A DNA stretch of 64,000 bases from Paenibacillus sp. UNC451MF (GCF_000686845.1 NZ_JMLS01000022.1:101156-165155); one strand, 5' to 3'; positions 27,856 through 35,930 are shown, counted from the first letter of the stretch. Numbers and translations: made by a program. Notes: generated from the sequence alone by a model not told the origin.

Positions 27856-29007
27856 TTAAAAAGGCCAGTGGAACAACCCGCGGTAGATTTTCATAACCGT
27901 TTCGACGTTGCCGCTGTATACGATAACGGAAAGTGTCACAATAGCTTGAGTAAGGGCACAACGGTACAGGAAGTATGCTCGGGATACCTTCTTCTTGTTT
28001 ACGGTCGATTTGCCCAGCAGGGTCTCTATCGCAATGACGATGCCATGGTAAAGCCCATAGAAAAAGTAGATCCAGCCGAAGCCATGCCATAGCCCGATAA
28101 GCACCATGATGAGAATCGATAAGGCGGCACCCATCCACTTGGTTGGAGCTTTTCTCGTAAAGAACATAAAGATATGGTCACGGAACCAATCGCCGAGGGT
28201 TGCATGCCAGTTGCGCCAAAACTGCGTGAGTGTAGGTGATTGAAACGGTTTCTTGAAGTTTTCTGGTATCGTATAGCCCATAAGGCGGCCAAAACCGATA
28301 GCAATGTCGGAATAACCTGAAAAGTCGAAAAATAGCATAATATAGAACCAAATCATCAGAAAAACGGATTGATGCGTATAAAGCTCCTGTCCTTGCACAT
28401 GATGGAACACATCCGTCATCCAAGTGACGACAACGAGCTTTTTGAACAAGCCGAGAATAATACGCTTAATCCCTTCCTCAACTTGGGTAGAGTTGACCTG
28501 ATAAGGCTTTTTGGCATCGGCCATAAAGTCGCGGAATTTTAGAATCGGCCCTGATGTAAAGGTAGGGACGAACAAAATATAGTTCACATAATCGATGACG
28601 GATGCACGGGCATCCTTACCGAAAAAGTAAGCGAAATAATGAGCGTCGATGACCTTAAGCACATTGTAGATCAAGGTTAGAGCGATAACGGCATCAAATA
28701 GCGGATTTTCGGTCGGCTGCATGCCGAGAAGCCTTATCCCCGAAACAGCAAACACATTCAGAACAATAAGCAGAATGAACCAGAATAAACGCCACTTTTT
28801 CACATGGCATAGCCATAAGAAGCTCATATAGTTCAACAATGTATAGATGATATAAAAGAGAAAAAGCTTCTTGCTAAACAGCAGCAAGAAACATAGGTTG
28901 AACGCCAGCAGCAAGATTCGCTTGTTGTGTGGCCACCAACGGGTGAGGGCCAGGACGATGATCATTCCGATGAGCGCCATGACCGCGTTCATGTTCATAA
29001 AAAACAT
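27856..29007 (-). CDS. MBOAT-family O-acyltransferase, DltB-like
   Basis: A multi-pass membrane acyltransferase of 383 residues with about ten hydrophobic segments. MBOAT hallmarks are present: FDFSGYSDIAIGFGRLMGY (about 227-245), QFWRNWHATLGDWFRDHIF (262-280) and the conserved histidine of LWHGFGW (His308), followed by LYHG. In the Dlt pathway DltB passes the aminoacyl group from the carrier protein across the membrane. It is the last gene of the operon and starts at ATG 29007 after AAGGAG. A double palindromic repeat lies between it and the dltX-like gene. The family also includes AlgI-type acetyltransferases; the carrier-protein neighbour favours DltB. Confidence 0.88.
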   Translation of the reverse strand: MFFMNMNAVMALIGMIIVLALTRWWPHNKRILLLAFNLCFLLLFSKKLFLFYIIYTLLNYMSFLWLCHVKKWRLFWFILLIVLNVFAVSGIRLLGMQPTENPLFDAVIALTLIYNVLKVIDAHYFAYFFGKDARASVIDYVNYILFVPTFTSGPILKFRDFMADAKKPYQVNSTQVEEGIKRIILGLFKKLVVVTWMTDVFHHVQGQELYTHQSVFLMIWFYIMLFFDFSGYSDIAIGFGRLMGYTIPENFKKPFQSPTLTQFWRNWHATLGDWFRDHIFMFFTRKAPTKWMGAALSILIMVLIGLWHGFGWIYFFYGLYHGIVIAIETLLGKSTVNKKKVSRAYFLYRCALTQAIVTLSVIVYSGNVETVMKIYRGLFHWPF

Positions 29008-29022
29008 AGGTTTACTCCTTAG

Positions 29023-29084
29023 AGCTTTCCTCTCAGGAAAGCTAACTTCGTAAGCAATGGCTGAGCTTTCCTCTCAGGAAAGCT
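29023..29084 (-). repeat. Two-copy palindromic ~41-bp repeat inside the dlt-like operon
   Basis: Two identical palindromes, AGCTTTCCT, CTC, AGGAAAGCT (29023-29043 and 29064-29084), are spaced 41 bp. On the minus strand the linker reads TTGCTTACGAAGTT, matching the linkers of the array at 7278-7417. Here too the array lies inside an operon, between two genes, in the same orientation relative to transcription, and ends just before a ribosome binding site. Confidence 0.85.
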
Positions 29085-29103
29085 AACTTCATAAGCACTC
29101 CGT

Positions 29104-29214
29104 TTAAAATCCCTCGTAAATAAACAAACCTTTTCCGGTAAAATAAATCAGAACCATGATCAGCATCGCCGTATAAACGATCACTTCGATGATTTTACGA
29201 GCGAAAGGAGCCAT
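29104..29214 (-). CDS. DltX-like microprotein (36 aa)
   Basis: A 36-residue single-pass membrane protein: basic start MAPFARKIIE, one helix (about 11-26) and the ending LFIYEGF. Canonical DltX ends in a FIYNEF-type motif that reaches the active site of DltB; FIYEGF is close to that. The ATG at 29214 lies inside the dltD-like gene, with a perfect AAGGAGG seven bases upstream, and the two genes overlap by 34 bp in different frames. In canonical operons dltX precedes dltA; here it sits between the dltD-like and dltB-like genes. Call rests on size, topology, end motif and neighbours. Confidence 0.75.
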   Translation of the reverse strand: MAPFARKIIEVIVYTAMLIMVLIYFTGKGLFIYEGF

Positions 29215-30155
29215 GCGTCAACCTCCTTCGTAAATACCGGCGCGCCTTCTTGGCGGCTTAAGTGGACGAGATCGTGAAAGAGCGATTTGTCGTATTTTTG
29301 CAGCAGGTTCAATACTGGGACATTATAAGAAGCTAGTCGTTGATTGACTTCCTCCTGCAATCCAGGCATATACCTTGGCAGCTCGTAAGCCTTGTTCCAT
29401 GGCATCCAGATCACACGAAGCTTGAGATTATGCTCCTTGGCATAAGCCAAAATCCAATCCAGTGCCTGCAGGTTGTCTTTATAATCGTTCCGGGACATCC
29501 AACCAAAGCGCTGGTCGTATTCGGCCCATTTCTTTTTCAGCTCTTCATCGGTTTTTTGTCCGAAATAAAGCTCTTTATCAATCCACCGAGGCTGGTAAGC
29601 CAACGGATGATCCTGACTCAGCTTCAGCGTTTCTGGAAAGGCTGCACAGCCTTTAAGACTTGCAGCATCTTGTCTTAGAAGGCCTTGATACATCGCGCAG
29701 GCGAATTCGGTCCCTGTATCGCGGAAATAATCCCGGTAGGCATACACATAGGGCTGGTACCACGGCTTAAACCATTGGTAGGTAGGGTCGGTGTCCAAGC
29801 TATCAATCATCGTATGGACGTCGATACCGATCACTAGCTCGTCATCCACATGGAAAAGCTGCCGCTCCAAAATTGCTTTCAGATCGGTCAGCTTACCATA
29901 GGAGAGTCCCATTTCTATTAGTTTGGCATTCGACTTTTCCTCGATATAAGCACCGGTAACCGCCGAGTTGCCAAAGAACGTGGGACCATGATCCAGCCAC
30001 TGATGGTGATATAACGTTTTGGTAAAGTCGTTTTTATAAAATCGCCGTGAAGTCGCCATCGGATCCCACATGCTTATGAAAATATCCGATAGGACGAAAA
30101 TGACGATCAGCAGCAGCACAAAGCTGTTTTTGCGAAAAAAAGCGCTCAGTTTCAT
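29181..30155 (-). CDS. DltD-like SGNH-fold membrane-anchored protein
   Basis: A 324-residue protein with one N-terminal transmembrane helix (about 11-29) and an extracellular SGNH-hydrolase-like domain. The candidate catalytic triad is Ser64 in FFGNSAVTG and Asp295/His298 in HDLVHLS near the C-terminus. That arrangement fits DltD, the enzyme that completes transfer of the amino acid to the polymer, and also AlgJ-type proteins. It is 15 bp downstream of the ligase gene. Only a modest AGG-type ribosome binding site precedes the ATG, so coupling to the ligase gene is likely. Confidence 0.82.
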   Translation of the reverse strand: MKLSAFFRKNSFVLLLIVIFVLSDIFISMWDPMATSRRFYKNDFTKTLYHHQWLDHGPTFFGNSAVTGAYIEEKSNAKLIEMGLSYGKLTDLKAILERQLFHVDDELVIGIDVHTMIDSLDTDPTYQWFKPWYQPYVYAYRDYFRDTGTEFACAMYQGLLRQDAASLKGCAAFPETLKLSQDHPLAYQPRWIDKELYFGQKTDEELKKKWAEYDQRFGWMSRNDYKDNLQALDWILAYAKEHNLKLRVIWMPWNKAYELPRYMPGLQEEVNQRLASYNVPVLNLLQKYDKSLFHDLVHLSRQEGAPVFTKEVDAWLLSLVKSSK

Positions 30156-30170
30156 AAGGAACCTACATCT

Positions 30171-31367
30171 TTACAACGATTTTTGCTGCCAAGCATGGTA
30201 CTGCTCACGGAAAGTGGCAGGCCAGTTCGATTCTTCTAATCCATATTGGGCCAAAAATGCAAATGCCCAGCGTTCGATTCCAAAGCCGACACAACCGGTA
30301 ACGGCATTGCGTTTGCCCATTTTAATATTAAAAGCTGTACCGAACGTATTACTATGGAAGTTTATGGAGCTGCATGCGATCGACTTGTTCACGTAAGGGA
30401 CCGTCAAACGCAGCTCATATTTCATTTCCTGATTCCGCTGGAAGGAAGCTTTAGTTTGAAAATCATTGGTGAAGAACGGATCATTAGCGATTTCCATCAT
30501 GCTATCTACATTCCATTCAACAGCAAGCTCTTTGATGTACTCGATAGAACGAAGACGGTTTTCTTTAACAAACTCCGGTTTACCTACGAAAATAATTTCG
30601 CGCATGCTGAAGTCGAGCAAACGACCGAAGTCACTATGGTTGCGTGATTCAAAACGGTGACATTTGGAGATAGCGGAAACGATAACGCCTTCGCCTTCCA
30701 AGGTTTCGTTTTGAAGTCCTTCGTAGCAGTGGTAGCATGTCGATGGATTCATCGTAAACTTCGGCTTCGGCATGGTTGCGTTCAGATCCAAAGGACCGTC
30801 CTGCTTCCAGCCTCCGGCATCGCGAATCGATTGGGAGAATGTCTCGATAATATCGAGGTCCTCACGTAGATGCGTAAGAAAATGAATATGCTCTGGAAAC
30901 GAGGTAAAGTGGTTCGTTTTGTTCAAAGTGTCAGCGTGAATAACTGCTGGATAGGATTCTTCCTTCACTCCAGCAAACCGATTAGCCACTTTGGTTACGA
31001 AGGAATAGTCGAAAAAGCGCATCAGACTGGAAAACGGCTCGCGGAAAATGAACAAGCCCGGCTCCAGTACTTTGATGATTTTACGGTCTACAAGCTCGGA
31101 AATAATGTCGCCCTCATAGGGGGTATCGACTTTATGCTCGAATAAAATGTTTTCTTTAAAGCCAAAATCGCCTTGTGAGAAACGGGTAATCAATCGGCAA
31201 ACGTGCGCTTCAATCGCTTCGTTACCTTTTTCCGATTCATGGGTGATATAGATGTTGTTATCGTCAATCCGAATGTCGCGGATTTGCTCGTCGATGAAGG
31301 CGGCGGCGTATTTCAATTGTCCGTGTTGGCTAGAAGCCAATCCCTCTAGGGATACGACGCATTCCAT
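30171..31367 (-). CDS. Class II aminoacyl-tRNA-synthetase-like amino acid:[carrier protein] ligase
   Basis: A 398-residue homologue of atypical SerRS-type synthetases that load an amino acid onto the phosphopantetheine of a carrier protein instead of tRNA. Class II motif 2 is KCHRFES (235-241), motif 3 GFGIER (361-366). A zinc triad fits Cys211 (STCYHCYEG), Glu257 (MREIIF) and Cys359 (TGCVG); the spacing (46 and 102) nearly equals that of the characterised Bradyrhizobium Gly:CP ligase as I recall it (Cys131, Glu176, Cys279). No tRNA-binding domain is visible. It starts 6 bp after the carrier-protein gene. It takes the place of DltA; the amino acid used is unknown, glycine or alanine being the best guesses. 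Confidence 0.85.
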   Translation of the reverse strand: MECVVSLEGLASSQHGQLKYAAAFIDEQIRDIRIDDNNIYITHESEKGNEAIEAHVCRLITRFSQGDFGFKENILFEHKVDTPYEGDIISELVDRKIIKVLEPGLFIFREPFSSLMRFFDYSFVTKVANRFAGVKEESYPAVIHADTLNKTNHFTSFPEHIHFLTHLREDLDIIETFSQSIRDAGGWKQDGPLDLNATMPKPKFTMNPSTCYHCYEGLQNETLEGEGVIVSAISKCHRFESRNHSDFGRLLDFSMREIIFVGKPEFVKENRLRSIEYIKELAVEWNVDSMMEIANDPFFTNDFQTKASFQRNQEMKYELRLTVPYVNKSIACSSINFHSNTFGTAFNIKMGKRNAVTGCVGFGIERWAFAFLAQYGLEESNWPATFREQYHAWQQKSL

Positions 31368-31373
31368 AGTTTA

Positions 31374-31625
31374 TTACCTCGCAGTCTTGGTCTGAATGAA
31401 ATCGGCGATTTCTCGCACTGTATTCATAGAATAAAGCATAAGGTCTTGGTTCGTCACCTGGATAGAGTACGTTTTCTCGATATGAGCTATCAGGGCCGTA
31501 GCTCCGATGGAATCGATATAGCCGTAATCGAACAAATGTACGTCAACGGTAAAATCATCATCATCCGCTTCAATTTCGTAGCGGTTGCGGATATGCTCTT
31601 CGAGCTGTTGGAGCAAATCTTGCAT
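31374..31625 (-). CDS. Acyl carrier protein, DltC-like
   Basis: An 83-residue acidic carrier protein. The phosphopantetheine attachment serine is Ser39 in LFDYGYIDSIGATAL, which resembles the LLDS motif of DltC more than the DSL of fatty-acid ACP. Predicted four-helix fold, normal length. AAAGGGGG precedes the ATG. It lies 6 bp before the synthetase-like ligase, its likely loading enzyme. The 136-bp upstream gap to the FG-GAP gene holds a hairpin but no obvious promoter. Confidence 0.88.
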   Translation of the reverse strand: MQDLLQQLEEHIRNRYEIEADDDDFTVDVHLFDYGYIDSIGATALIAHIEKTYSIQVTNQDLMLYSMNTVREIADFIQTKTAR

Positions 31626-31696
31626 GAAAAATCCCCCTTTGAATTCACTTATTTTTGTTTTGTAAGAGCATCTAATTTGGGTTCGTAACGCGAGAA

Positions 31697-31727
31697 ATTC
31701 CCGCTATAGCCGGAGCTTTGCGGGAAT
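31697..31727 (-). other. Hairpin between the FG-GAP gene and the carrier-protein gene
   Basis: ATTCCCGC (31697-31704) pairs with GCGGGAAT (31720-31727). On the minus strand only a short TTTC follows, so it is a poor terminator. It may adjust the ratio of upstream to downstream expression in the operon. Confidence 0.45.
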
Positions 31728-31761
31728 CTTTCGGTAACGAAGAAGAAGGCAGGTCATGCTT

Positions 31762-34700
31762 TTAGTAACGGATGGTAATCGTTGTCGGAGGGCCGAAATG
31801 GGTCACCGTATACGTGCCTTCGGTCTCCTTATGGTCGACTTGGAGCTGATCTCCTTCGATCGTGAGCGGCTTGGAGCTTTGCAGCTGAATTTGCTGCATA
31901 CCATCCGATAGCCACTCGAGCTTCCATTGGCCATGCTGCTTATCCAGCTTATACGGCACATTGGAACGGAGCAGATGCAGTCGGTTATCTTCACTGCCGC
32001 CGAACCATATTTTGGTCGCCTGCGGCACGCCCAGGTATAGCTTATTGTTGAGCGAGTTAAACACGTCGGCATCGGTAGACACCGGACGGTCTTCATAAGC
32101 CAGGCCGCGTTCGATAACGACGCCGAGAGTACCTTTGTATTCGGCAGCTTGAGCAGGCACGTTATCGGTTGAAGGCTTGATGCGAATGGATGGCTCTGTG
32201 TGTACGCCGACCATTCGTTTCAAATGATCCAGTACCACCTCGATCCATGGACGGTATACTGTCGTTTGGGTCGTTAATGTGTTAAGGACGGTACGTGCCA
32301 TTTGCGGTTCCTTCATAAAGTTGTAGCTGTATTGATTGCGGATCTGGTCCAAATATTTAACGAATTCCAGCAGTCCGCCTGGGCCGGCTACACCATTAGG
32401 CATCTTGTATTCGATATGCTCGAAATAATCGATAGGCAGGTCCATATTAATATACGATTGGAACAGATCTTCCGTTGAATACTGTCCGAGCCGAAGCACA
32501 GGTGCCGGTGTGCTAAGAAGCATTGGCGGATTCGACGGCTCGGACGAGCCTTGATCCGTCATCAGGAACGGGAAGCCCCAGTTGTACTGCACGCCAAGCC
32601 GGGGTTCGTTCGGTATATTAGATGGACGGAAACCGAAATTGTACCAAATCCCGGCGCCGCGCTCGTTGTTCAACGTTTGCGTACGGTCGGGGTTATTGAT
32701 CCGCCATGTATGCTGGTTTGTTCCCGGCATGTTCCACGGGATGTCCAAGGTTTTGAACGATTTTTGCTGCAGAGCGATTTCTTCCTTCTCTTGCTCGTCG
32801 CTCGTATAATTATGGACAAACGTATGCGGGTACAAGTCCAGGTAATGATCTTTGTTGTATTGTATAAAGGCTTTCAGCTGCTCCGCATAAGGAAACTTAG
32901 GATCGTCGACGGTAATCGGCATACCGAATTCCAATTGACCGACGATCAGGTCATCTTTGCCGTCATGATTCAAGTCATACCAGAGCGGCACAGAGTTGTG
33001 TCCGCCAACGAGAGCATGATTGCCGAGCTGATTCACGGTCGCGCCTTCCACAATGCCGGAAGGCTTCCAGGTGCCGTCTGCCTGCTGTAAATAGATACGC
33101 AGGTCGCCTTCGATATTGCCGACCACGAGGTCGGCCCGACCATCGCCGTTCATGTCACGGATCGACGGCGCGGCGAATCGAGCGGGCAGCTTGAACAGCA
33201 AGCTGCCGGTGTCAAAGACGATGGGCTCCCCGGCTATGCCGGAGCCCGAGCCAGCGCCTGCGGCGCCGCCGCGGCCCGCTGTGCGGTGGCCGCGATAGAG
33301 CGTCACACCGCCATCCGCATCCCCGACCACCAGGTCGGGTACGCCGTCGGCGGTGATGTCGCCCAGAGCCGGAGCCACCGGCGCCGCGGCTCGGATGGGC
33401 TTGCCGCCCGCCAATAGCGGGGCGGGCTCTGTGAACGTGCCGCCGGCTTCGCCATAGGCGGCAGCAAGCGTGCCGTCGGCCAGCCCGATAATCAGGTCGG
33501 GCCGGCCGTCGCCGTTGATATCGTACGCCGCGACGCTGGCGTACGCATCGGTCTTGAGCGGCTGACCATTCTTCAGCCGCAGCGGCTCGCGCTTGCCGAA
33601 GGCATCGGGCGCGGTCATGCCGTCGGGCAGCATTTGCCCGGCGTAGGCATCAGGCTTCAGCCCGTTGCTCAGGTAAGCTGAGATGGTGCCGTCGGCTGAG
33701 CCAACGATCAGGTCCAGCTTGCCGTCGCCGTTCAAGTCCGCTAGGGCAGGATAAGCCCTAAAAGCTTTATCAATAGGATCACCAAGCGAGCGATAATCCG
33801 GGTACAGCGCGAGCTGAATCGGCATCCCCTCGCTTATAACTCGGGTGCCGCTCGAATAAAACGAGTTCGGCGTTTCCCCTACGAAGGAAGGCTTGTCATT
33901 CGTTCCTGTATTCAAATGGACGGCAAGCGATTCCTGCCAACGTCCCCAATGAAACGACGAACGTACGAGCGTAAAGGAAGGTACCTGATTGTACTTTTTC
34001 AGCAGCTCAGCCCATTGAATGCCTTCGCCGTCGCGAATCGCTTCGATAGCCTCGAAATGATTTTGATGCGACATGGCTGGCCGACCGTAAGGTCCGAGCA
34101 CTTTTTTGATGCTGTAACCAAGCGTTTCTTTGGAAACGAAGGCTACGTATTCGCTCCGGAACAGCGCGCTCCCTGCACTGAAGGTGAAATGAAAGTAAGG
34201 CTCGAGCGGCAGCTGTCCGCGATCGTAATATAGCGCGCCCGCGGTCGGCTTCTTGGCTTGATTCGTTTCTTCAGCCAGCTTGGTGAAGCCAAGGCTCGGG
34301 TCCATGCCGCTGCTCATGTCATAGCCTGTAATGTAGAAGCGATTCGGCAGAAGAGCACTACTGAAAAACACAGTTCCTTTGCCATATCGATTCAAGGCGT
34401 ACAGCGCCTTATCGTTCAACGATACCATCGGTTCTGCGGTCGAAGGGATCATTCCCTTCCCCCATGAGAACTTTTGCAGGTCGGATAATCCGTCATGATT
34501 GATATAGTTGTCCATGAACTGCCTGAACAACTGCTGCAACGACTGCAAATTCAGCTCGACATCAGGATAAGTGAATGTCTCTGTAGCAGGCGATGCCGTT
34601 TTTGCCGTACTGACGGCAAGGGCTTTGGGCGGCGAAAGCTCTACGAGCTCCTTCGCGCCGATAAAGGCCAACGGAAAATCCGCGGCCAATCCATTTTCAA

Positions 34701-35028
34701 GGAACAGATGCCCTCCCTGCGATACATAGCTTTGAAGCAGCTCGCGCTGCTTGTCTGTGATCGCTTCATGAAGGGAAGGATCCAAATAGACGGCTTCATA
34801 GCTTTTCAATTGCTTAAGAGAAAGCTTATCCAAACTGCGCCGTTCTAATTGCAAATTAGCGATTAATGATTGTTTAAACTGACCGTAGGCTGCCGAGTCG
34901 AAGCTGTCGCCGTTCGAAACATAGAGCATACGAACAGATAGCTCCTTGTCGGAGACGGCCAACCACGCTGCGAGGATAAGCAGAATGCCGATAACGGCGC
35001 CTGCGATCCGGGCTTTTGTTAACTTCAT
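31762..35028 (-). CDS. Large membrane-anchored surface protein with FG-GAP/VCBS repeats
   Basis: A protein of about 1088 residues with an N-terminal membrane anchor (about 5-25) and a long extracellular part. Residues about 30-110 look like an alpha/beta domain; about 425-700 hold five FG-GAP repeats with the calcium-binding pattern DxNGDGxxD (DLNGDGKLD, DINGDGRPD, DITADGVPD, DMNGDGRAD, DLNHDGKDD), likely part of a beta-propeller. The last 350 residues are unknown. ATG 35028 follows GAGGG; a TTG at 35040 is less likely. It heads the dlt-like operon. A role as scaffold, sensor or acceptor-polymer binder is speculation. The repeat-coding part is clearly more GC-rich than its surroundings. Confidence 0.8.
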   Translation of the reverse strand: MKLTKARIAGAVIGILLILAAWLAVSDKELSVRMLYVSNGDSFDSAAYGQFKQSLIANLQLERRSLDKLSLKQLKSYEAVYLDPSLHEAITDKQRELLQSYVSQGGHLFLENGLAADFPLAFIGAKELVELSPPKALAVSTAKTASPATETFTYPDVELNLQSLQQLFRQFMDNYINHDGLSDLQKFSWGKGMIPSTAEPMVSLNDKALYALNRYGKGTVFFSSALLPNRFYITGYDMSSGMDPSLGFTKLAEETNQAKKPTAGALYYDRGQLPLEPYFHFTFSAGSALFRSEYVAFVSKETLGYSIKKVLGPYGRPAMSHQNHFEAIEAIRDGEGIQWAELLKKYNQVPSFTLVRSSFHWGRWQESLAVHLNTGTNDKPSFVGETPNSFYSSGTRVISEGMPIQLALYPDYRSLGDPIDKAFRAYPALADLNGDGKLDLIVGSADGTISAYLSNGLKPDAYAGQMLPDGMTAPDAFGKREPLRLKNGQPLKTDAYASVAAYDINGDGRPDLIIGLADGTLAAAYGEAGGTFTEPAPLLAGGKPIRAAAPVAPALGDITADGVPDLVVGDADGGVTLYRGHRTAGRGGAAGAGSGSGIAGEPIVFDTGSLLFKLPARFAAPSIRDMNGDGRADLVVGNIEGDLRIYLQQADGTWKPSGIVEGATVNQLGNHALVGGHNSVPLWYDLNHDGKDDLIVGQLEFGMPITVDDPKFPYAEQLKAFIQYNKDHYLDLYPHTFVHNYTSDEQEKEEIALQQKSFKTLDIPWNMPGTNQHTWRINNPDRTQTLNNERGAGIWYNFGFRPSNIPNEPRLGVQYNWGFPFLMTDQGSSEPSNPPMLLSTPAPVLRLGQYSTEDLFQSYINMDLPIDYFEHIEYKMPNGVAGPGGLLEFVKYLDQIRNQYSYNFMKEPQMARTVLNTLTTQTTVYRPWIEVVLDHLKRMVGVHTEPSIRIKPSTDNVPAQAAEYKGTLGVVIERGLAYEDRPVSTDADVFNSLNNKLYLGVPQATKIWFGGSEDNRLHLLRSNVPYKLDKQHGQWKLEWLSDGMQQIQLQSSKPLTIEGDQLQVDHKETEGTYTVTHFGPPTTITIRY

Positions 35029-35066
35029 GAAATCCCTCAATTACATCTGGGTTGGACTACCTTGCA

Positions 35067-35095
35067 ATTATAGCATGGATGGCGGTCTTTGTTAA
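35067..35095 (-). promoter_or_regulatory. Promoter of the FG-GAP / dlt-like operon
   Basis: On the minus strand TTAACA (35095-35090) is followed after 17 bp by TATAAT (35072-35067), with a TGC extended -10. It lies about 40 bp before the FG-GAP start. It is the only strong minus-strand promoter I found between 35.1 and 27.8 kb. Confidence 0.75.
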
Positions 35096-35160
35096 CTTTT
35101 GTCGGCAGGTCCGATATCCTGTCTTAAAGGTTGGTACACGAAGCTTTAAGAGCTTTTCAA

Positions 35161-35210
35161 TTGACTTAGCGAGGTAAATATTATATTATCATTATCAATA
35201 ATGATAATAT
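35161..35210 (+). promoter_or_regulatory. Promoter of the YhfC-like gene overlapped by a 28-bp perfect palindrome
   Basis: TTGACT (35161-35166), a 17-bp spacer and TATTAT (35184-35189) form the promoter. The -10 lies inside a perfect inverted repeat with 13-bp arms (ATATTATCATTAT at 35183-35195, CA loop, complement at 35198-35210). GATAAT hexamers on the minus strand resemble Fur-family boxes, with 11 of 14 matches to TGATAAT-N-ATTATCA. The layout implies repression, probably by a metal- or peroxide-responsive Fur-family protein. The regulator is inferred. Confidence 0.65.
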
Positions 35211-35228
35211 TTTTAAGGAGAGATTGGA

Positions 35229-35930
35229 GTGAACGTTCAGATGAATGATCATCGACATCATCCCGATATTCGTACTATAAAAAAACGGTTTTTTGCGGCG
35301 CTTCCTTTTTATGTTGCGGTACCAGTCCTGCTAGCGTTAATTTTCATATGGGGCAGTGGATATGGTATCGAATGGAGCGGCTTTGGGTTAGGAGCGCTAG
35401 GCTGGTTGGTTGCTCTAATGCTAAGGGGGCCAGTAGCCGCACTCTCAATGAAACTACCTAAGTCAAAGGCACAAACCATTATAGTAGCATCATCCGGTGT
35501 GCTGGAGGAGAGCGTTCGTCTAGTGTTGCTATGGCTGGCCACCGCTTCGATGCCATGGGCATTATCCGCAGGACAGGGCTGGGCCGCAATTGAGGTTGTA
35601 TATGCTATCGTCTCTGGCTTTGCTACACTTTCTTTGATGTCACGTACGGACGAGAAGGCGAAGCAGGCGCAAGCGCTATTGGCGGCGCAGGGAACAGGGA
35701 ATGTTCATCCGCTGTGGGGAGCTGTTGAGCGATTATCTGCTAGCTTGTTTCATATTGGGGCGACGCTGCTATTAGCGCATCACCCACTACTGCTGATTGT
35801 TATGATTCCAGTACACAGCCTGTTCAATTTGTCCGCTGTTTGGTTGATGAAGCGCTCTGTAGTATGGACCGAGATATTTATTGCTGTTATAGGTATTCTG
35901 GTATTTACAGCCGGTTGGCTTTTAAAATAG
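35229..35930 (+). CDS. YhfC-family intramembrane protease-like protein
   Basis: A 233-residue protein with about seven hydrophobic segments. It resembles YhfC (DUF2324), related to the CAAX/CPBP intramembrane proteases: EESVRLVLLWL supplies the paired glutamates, HIGATLLL and HSLFNLSAVWL the membrane histidines. Its substrate is unknown. GTG 35229 follows AAGGAG. It is a single gene under a palindromic operator, divergent from the dlt-like operon; the shared region could link the two, but each has its own promoter. Confidence 0.75.
   Translation: MNVQMNDHRHHPDIRTIKKRFFAALPFYVAVPVLLALIFIWGSGYGIEWSGFGLGALGWLVALMLRGPVAALSMKLPKSKAQTIIVASSGVLEESVRLVLLWLATASMPWALSAGQGWAAIEVVYAIVSGFATLSLMSRTDEKAKQAQALLAAQGTGNVHPLWGAVERLSASLFHIGATLLLAHHPLLLIVMIPVHSLFNLSAVWLMKRSVVWTEIFIAVIGILVFTAGWLLK

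Noticed and set aside
30171..31367. Second seryl-tRNA synthetase
   Set aside because: It is short for SerRS, has no N-terminal tRNA-binding coiled coil, and lies 6 bp after a carrier-protein gene.
31374..31625. Fatty-acid or polyketide acyl carrier protein
   Set aside because: The attachment motif is DSI in a DltC-like context and the neighbours are ligase, SGNH and MBOAT genes, not fab or pks genes.
31697..31727. Terminator that would split the FG-GAP gene from the dlt-like genes
   Set aside because: The stem is followed by only a short T stretch and no minus-strand promoter was seen after it.
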